DNA from: an uncultured Planctomycetaceae bacterium
GTDB taxonomy: Bacteria > Planctomycetota > Planctomycetia > Pirellulales > UBA1268
Reading direction: 5' to 3'
Length of the DNA stretch: 8,793 nt
Assembly (NCBI GenBank): GCA_903958265.1
Contig: CAJBSQ010000029.1
Coordinates: 1-8,793, forward strand
Positions 6,288 through 8,793 of this stretch are shown here, one piece after another; the stretch's first letter is position 1; every line of letters starts with the position of its first letter. The notes under the pieces were generated by a model. It had not been told where the DNA came from. It searched no databases and saw only the letters and a list, made by a program, of their open reading frames with translations. The translations under genes and the position numbers were made by a program.

Positions 6288-8093
6288 ATGGACTGCAAAC
6301 ACATCCGCAATTTTTCGATCATCGCCCACATTGACCATGGCAAGAGTACGCTGGCCGACCGCCTGCTGGAGTCGACCGGCACGGTAGAGAAGCGGCAGCT
6401 CAAGGAGCAGATGCTCGACGACATGGAGCTCGAGCGGCAGCGGGGAATCACGATCAAGGCCCGGGCGGTGCGGATGGAGTACCGGCATCAGGGCGAGCGG
6501 TACGAGCTCAACCTCATCGACACGCCCGGCCACGTCGATTTTCACTACGAGGTCTCGCGGAGCCTCGCCTGCTGCGAAGGCGCGCTGTTGCTCGTCGACG
6601 CCTTCCAGGGCGTCGAGGCCCAGACGGTGGCCAACGCCTACGCGGCGCTCAATCTAGACCTGACGATCGTACCGGTGATCAACAAGGTCGACCTCGTGCA
6701 TGCCCGCGTCGATGAGGTGCTTCACGAGATGGAGCAGAGCCTCGCCATCGATCCCACCGAGGTGATCAAGGCCAGCGCTAAGACCGGCATCGGCATCGAC
6801 GACCTGCTGGCCGCGATCATCGAGCGGATTCCGCCCCCCAGCGGTGATCCGGATGCGATCCTGCGAGCGTTGATCTTCGACAGCCACTACGACAGTTACC
6901 GCGGGGCGATCACCTACGTGCGGCTCGTCGACGGCACGATCACCAAGGGGCAGAAGATTCGCTTCCTGGAGACGGGCGTCACTCACGAGGTGCTCGAACT
7001 GGGGCAGTTCGTGCCCCAGCGGCGGGCCTGCGAGAAGCTCTCGGCCGGGCAGGTGGGCTACCTGGTGTGCAACATCAAGGACGTCAAGCAGGTGCACATC
7101 GGCGACACCATCACGATCCCGGGAGACCACGCCGCCTCGCCGATGCCGGGCTACAAGCCGCCGCAGCGGATGGTCTACTGCGGCCTTTACCCGAGCGAAG
7201 GGGAGAACTTCGAGGAGCTCCGCGACGCGCTGGAAAAGCTCTCGATCAACGACCCCTCCTTCGAATACGCGCCCGAAAGCAGCGAGGCCCTCGGCTTCGG
7301 CTTCCGCTGCGGGTTCCTCGGCCTCCTGCACATGGAGATCATCCAGCAGCGGCTGGAGAAGGAACACGATCTCGACCTCGTGCAGACCGCGCCAAACGTC
7401 ACCTACCGCATCAAGAAGACAACCGGCGAGACGATCGACATCACCAACCCGCAGGACGTGCCCGATACCGGGCAGATCGAAGAGTTTCTCCAGCCGATCG
7501 TGCGGACGAACTTCCTCGTGCCGGTGGAGCAGATTGGCCCGGTCATGCAGCTCTGCACCGATCGCCGCGGCACCTACCTCAAGACGGAGTACCTCTCCCC
7601 GACCCGGGCGATGCTCACCTTTGACCTGCCGCTCGGCGAGGTGATCTACGACCTCCATGACAAGCTCAAGAGCGTGACGCGGGGCTACGGCACCATGGAC
7701 TACGAACTGGTGGGCTATTTCCCGGCTGAACTCGTCCGGCTCGACATCCTCGTGGGGGGCAAGCAGGTCGACGCGCTCTCGATCATCTGCGACCGGCGTG
7801 ATGCCGATCGCCGTGGCCGGGCGATCGTCAAGAAACTCCGCGGTGAGATCGACCGCCACATGTTCGAGATCGCCTTGCAGGCTGCCATCGGCACGAAGGT
7901 GATCGCCCGCGAGACGATCTCCGCGATGCGGAAGAACGTCACGGCCAAGTGCTACGGCGGCGACATCTCCCGCAAGAAGAAGCTCTGGGCGAAGCAGAAG
8001 GAGGGCAAGAAGCGGATGAAGAGCATCGGCTCGGTCGACATTCCGCAGAAGGCCTTCATGGCGGTGCTCGACACCGGGGCCGACCGGCAGTGA
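6288..8093 (+). CDS. lepA: Translation factor EF4 (LepA)
   Basis: 601 residues, the usual length. EF4 is a ribosome-dependent GTPase related to EF-G that acts on stalled or mis-translocated ribosomes. The start MDCKHIRNFSIIAHIDHGKST matches the family N-terminus, so the ATG at 6288 is chosen although the frame is open upstream into the kinase gene. GTPase motifs: AHIDHGKS (13-20), RGITIK (about 53-58), DTPGHVDF (78-85, with catalytic His82), NKVD (132-135) and SAKTGIG (about 163). Domain 2, the EF-G-like domains (FEYAPESSEALGFGFRCGFLGLLHMEI) and the LepA-specific C-terminal domain ending KKKLWAKQKEGKKRMKSIGSVDIPQKAFMAVL are all complete. No Shine-Dalgarno is visible in the 17-base gap after the ROK kinase. 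No sign of truncation or frameshift. Confidence 0.98.
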   Translation: MDCKHIRNFSIIAHIDHGKSTLADRLLESTGTVEKRQLKEQMLDDMELERQRGITIKARAVRMEYRHQGERYELNLIDTPGHVDFHYEVSRSLACCEGALLLVDAFQGVEAQTVANAYAALNLDLTIVPVINKVDLVHARVDEVLHEMEQSLAIDPTEVIKASAKTGIGIDDLLAAIIERIPPPSGDPDAILRALIFDSHYDSYRGAITYVRLVDGTITKGQKIRFLETGVTHEVLELGQFVPQRRACEKLSAGQVGYLVCNIKDVKQVHIGDTITIPGDHAASPMPGYKPPQRMVYCGLYPSEGENFEELRDALEKLSINDPSFEYAPESSEALGFGFRCGFLGLLHMEIIQQRLEKEHDLDLVQTAPNVTYRIKKTTGETIDITNPQDVPDTGQIEEFLQPIVRTNFLVPVEQIGPVMQLCTDRRGTYLKTEYLSPTRAMLTFDLPLGEVIYDLHDKLKSVTRGYGTMDYELVGYFPAELVRLDILVGGKQVDALSIICDRRDADRRGRAIVKKLRGEIDRHMFEIALQAAIGTKVIARETISAMRKNVTAKCYGGDISRKKKLWAKQKEGKKRMKSIGSVDIPQKAFMAVLDTGADRQ

Positions 8094-8118
8094 GGTTCTT
8101 GGCCCGGTGCGGCACCGC

Positions 8119-8231
8119 GGCCGGGACTGACAGATGTCTCCGCGCGGAAACATCTCGCGCTCCCGTCGGTCGGCGGTAACCTCGAACGGGCGAAATCTTC
8201 AACGCTCGTCGAGCATCCGCCAGTCCCGGCC
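8119..8231. repeat. Long inverted repeat (11-bp perfect arms) enclosing smaller dyads
   Basis: GGCCGGGACTG at 8119-8129 is the exact reverse complement of CAGTCCCGGCC at 8221-8231, enclosing 91 bases. Inside are the near-perfect dyad at 8132-8155, the short stem CCCGT/ACGGG (8162-8166 with 8186-8190) and GCTCG-T-CGAGC (8204-8214). As RNA it could fold into a closing stem with two or three inner hairpins. The right arm ends 27 bases before the GTG of the transporter gene, so it may be a leader RNA; a small mobile element with terminal inverted repeats is also possible. No family is recognised. Confidence 0.5.
8132..8155. repeat. 24-bp near-perfect palindrome
   Basis: The arms AGATGTCTCCGC and GCGGAAACATCT are complementary except at one position, with no spacer. 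It could be an operator for a dimeric repressor or a lepA transcript-end hairpin. There is no T-run after it, and GGGA/TCCC (8123-8126 and 8161-8164) extends the symmetry outside the dyad. Confidence 0.55.
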
Positions 8232-8245
8232 TCCACCGTTCGTTG

Positions 8246-8251
8246 AAAGGA
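8246..8251 (+). promoter_or_regulatory. Possible ribosome binding site of the MFS gene
   Basis: AAAGGA seven bases before the GTG at 8259. The purine-rich run continues to the start codon itself. An in-frame TGA at 8244 rules out any earlier start. Confidence 0.4.
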
Positions 8252-8258
8252 CGAAGGA

Positions 8259-8793
8259 GTGACTTCATCGCAGCCGCTCGGCCCGGTGTCTCGCGAAGGG
8301 GAGCTGCCCGCCACCGTGCGGGCGCCAGATGACCTGCCCGCCACCGTGCGGGCGCCAACTGAGCTGCCCGCCACCGTGCGGGCATTGGGCTGGACGAGTT
8401 TTCTGACAGATCTCTCCAGCGAGGCGATCTACCCGCTGCTGCCGGCGTTCGTGAAGGGGCTCGGCGGCACGGGCTTCGACATCGGCCTGATCGACGGCGT
8501 GGCCAATGCCGTCGCGGCGGTCGTGCGACTGTTCGCTGGAACGCTCTCCGACCGGCTCGGCCGCCGGCCACTCATGCTTGTGGGCTACGGCCTCTCGGCC
8601 GTCGTGCGGCCGCTCGTCGGACTGGTGGCGACGCCCCTCGGCGTGGTCGCCGTGCGGACGGCCGACCGGTTTGGCAAGGGGATTCGCTCCGCGCCGCGAG
8701 ACGCCCTCGTCACTGACCTCGTCGGCCCCGCCGTCCGCGGCCGCGCCTTCGGCCACATTCGGGCCATGGACCACGCCGGTGCCGCGCTGGGGC
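8259..8793 (+). CDS. Major facilitator superfamily transporter, 5' part only
   Basis: Inner-membrane secondary transporter; 178 residues are visible and the gene runs off the right edge. Membrane segment 1 starts in LGWTSFLTDLSSEAIYPLLPAFV (from about residue 43). Motif A between segments 2 and 3 is GTLSDRLGRRP (about 94-104). The strongly conserved RTADRFGKGIRSAPRDALV (about 133-151) and GRAFGHIRAMDHAGAALG mark a drug/efflux-type bacterial subfamily that begins with a similar SFLTDLSSE box. The substrate cannot be told. The earliest possible start is GTG at 8259, which adds about 40 residues of repeats (ELPATVRAP three times) that homologues of this kind do not need. Translation might instead begin at a GTG or TTG close to 8376-8386, just before the first membrane segment. 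Confidence 0.8.
   Translation, partial: MTSSQPLGPVSREGELPATVRAPDDLPATVRAPTELPATVRALGWTSFLTDLSSEAIYPLLPAFVKGLGGTGFDIGLIDGVANAVAAVVRLFAGTLSDRLGRRPLMLVGYGLSAVVRPLVGLVATPLGVVAVRTADRFGKGIRSAPRDALVTDLVGPAVRGRAFGHIRAMDHAGAALG
8301..8390 (+). repeat. Three tandem 30-base units, each with a hairpin
   Basis: Units start at 8301, 8331 and 8361. Positions 4-23 are identical in all three units, and units 1 and 2 differ at only three of 30 positions. Each contains GCCCGC-CACCGT-GCGGGC, a 6-bp stem with a 6-base loop. Read in the transporter frame they encode ELPATVRAPD, DLPATVRAPT and ELPATVRALG. The third unit runs into the conserved start of the transporter. Confidence 0.85.

Larger units (their letters stand above)
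8094..8258. other. Intergenic region between lepA and the MFS gene
   Basis: 165 bases with no gene. It holds a nested set of inverted repeats, listed separately, and the presumed start region of the transporter gene. No clear -35/-10 pair is seen. Confidence 0.6.

Noticed and set aside
6654..8153. 499-codon minus-strand open frame opposite lepA
   Set aside because: lepA is unambiguous on the plus strand; the antisense product is rich in His, Arg, Asp and Val with no domain.
8132..8155. Intrinsic terminator for lepA
   Set aside because: The dyad is strong but has no T-run after it, so it is recorded as a palindrome and not as a terminator.
8301..8390. CRISPR array
   Set aside because: The units are directly adjacent with no unique spacers, and they stay in frame with the transporter.

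Overview
The window is GC-rich, almost fully coding, and carries nine protein genes, two of them cut by the window edges. No tRNA, rRNA, CRISPR array, insertion sequence or phage gene is visible. The type I signal peptidase with a four-cysteine zinc-ribbon-like insert, the C-terminally extended SpoU/RNase HII-like gene pair, the lipoprotein di-heme peroxidase and the weak Shine-Dalgarno signals at several genes all suggest a planctomycete (Pirellulales-like). That assignment is inference from family resemblance, not from a marker gene.

Left part (1-1601, minus strand): a secreted TlpA-like thioredoxin-fold protein is followed by a type I signal peptidase that runs off the left edge. Both act outside the cytoplasmic membrane. 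The plus-strand block begins at 1582, and its first gene overlaps the 5' end of the tlpA-like gene on the opposite strand.

Middle (1582-3602, plus strand): a SpoU-family RNA 2'-O-methyltransferase, a divergent RNase HII-like protein joined to it by an ATGA stop/start overlap, and a SixA-type histidine phosphatase form a probable operon. The RNase HII-like protein keeps the fold's motifs but has GYG in place of GRG and Glu in place of the fourth active-site Asp.

Right part (3603-8793, plus strand): a lipoprotein di-heme cytochrome c peroxidase lacking the usual regulatory distal histidine, a ROK-family sugar kinase (glucokinase-like), translation factor EF4 (lepA), a 165-base intergenic region with nested inverted repeats, and the 5' part of a major facilitator superfamily transporter. 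The start of the transporter reading frame carries three tandem 30-base units, each with a small hairpin.

Most of the window is ordinary housekeeping and accessory metabolism. The points that deserve a second look are the RNase HII-like protein, the nested inverted repeats between lepA and the transporter, the tandem hairpin repeats at the transporter's 5' end, the peroxidase ligand substitution, and the overlapping divergent starts near 1582-1601.
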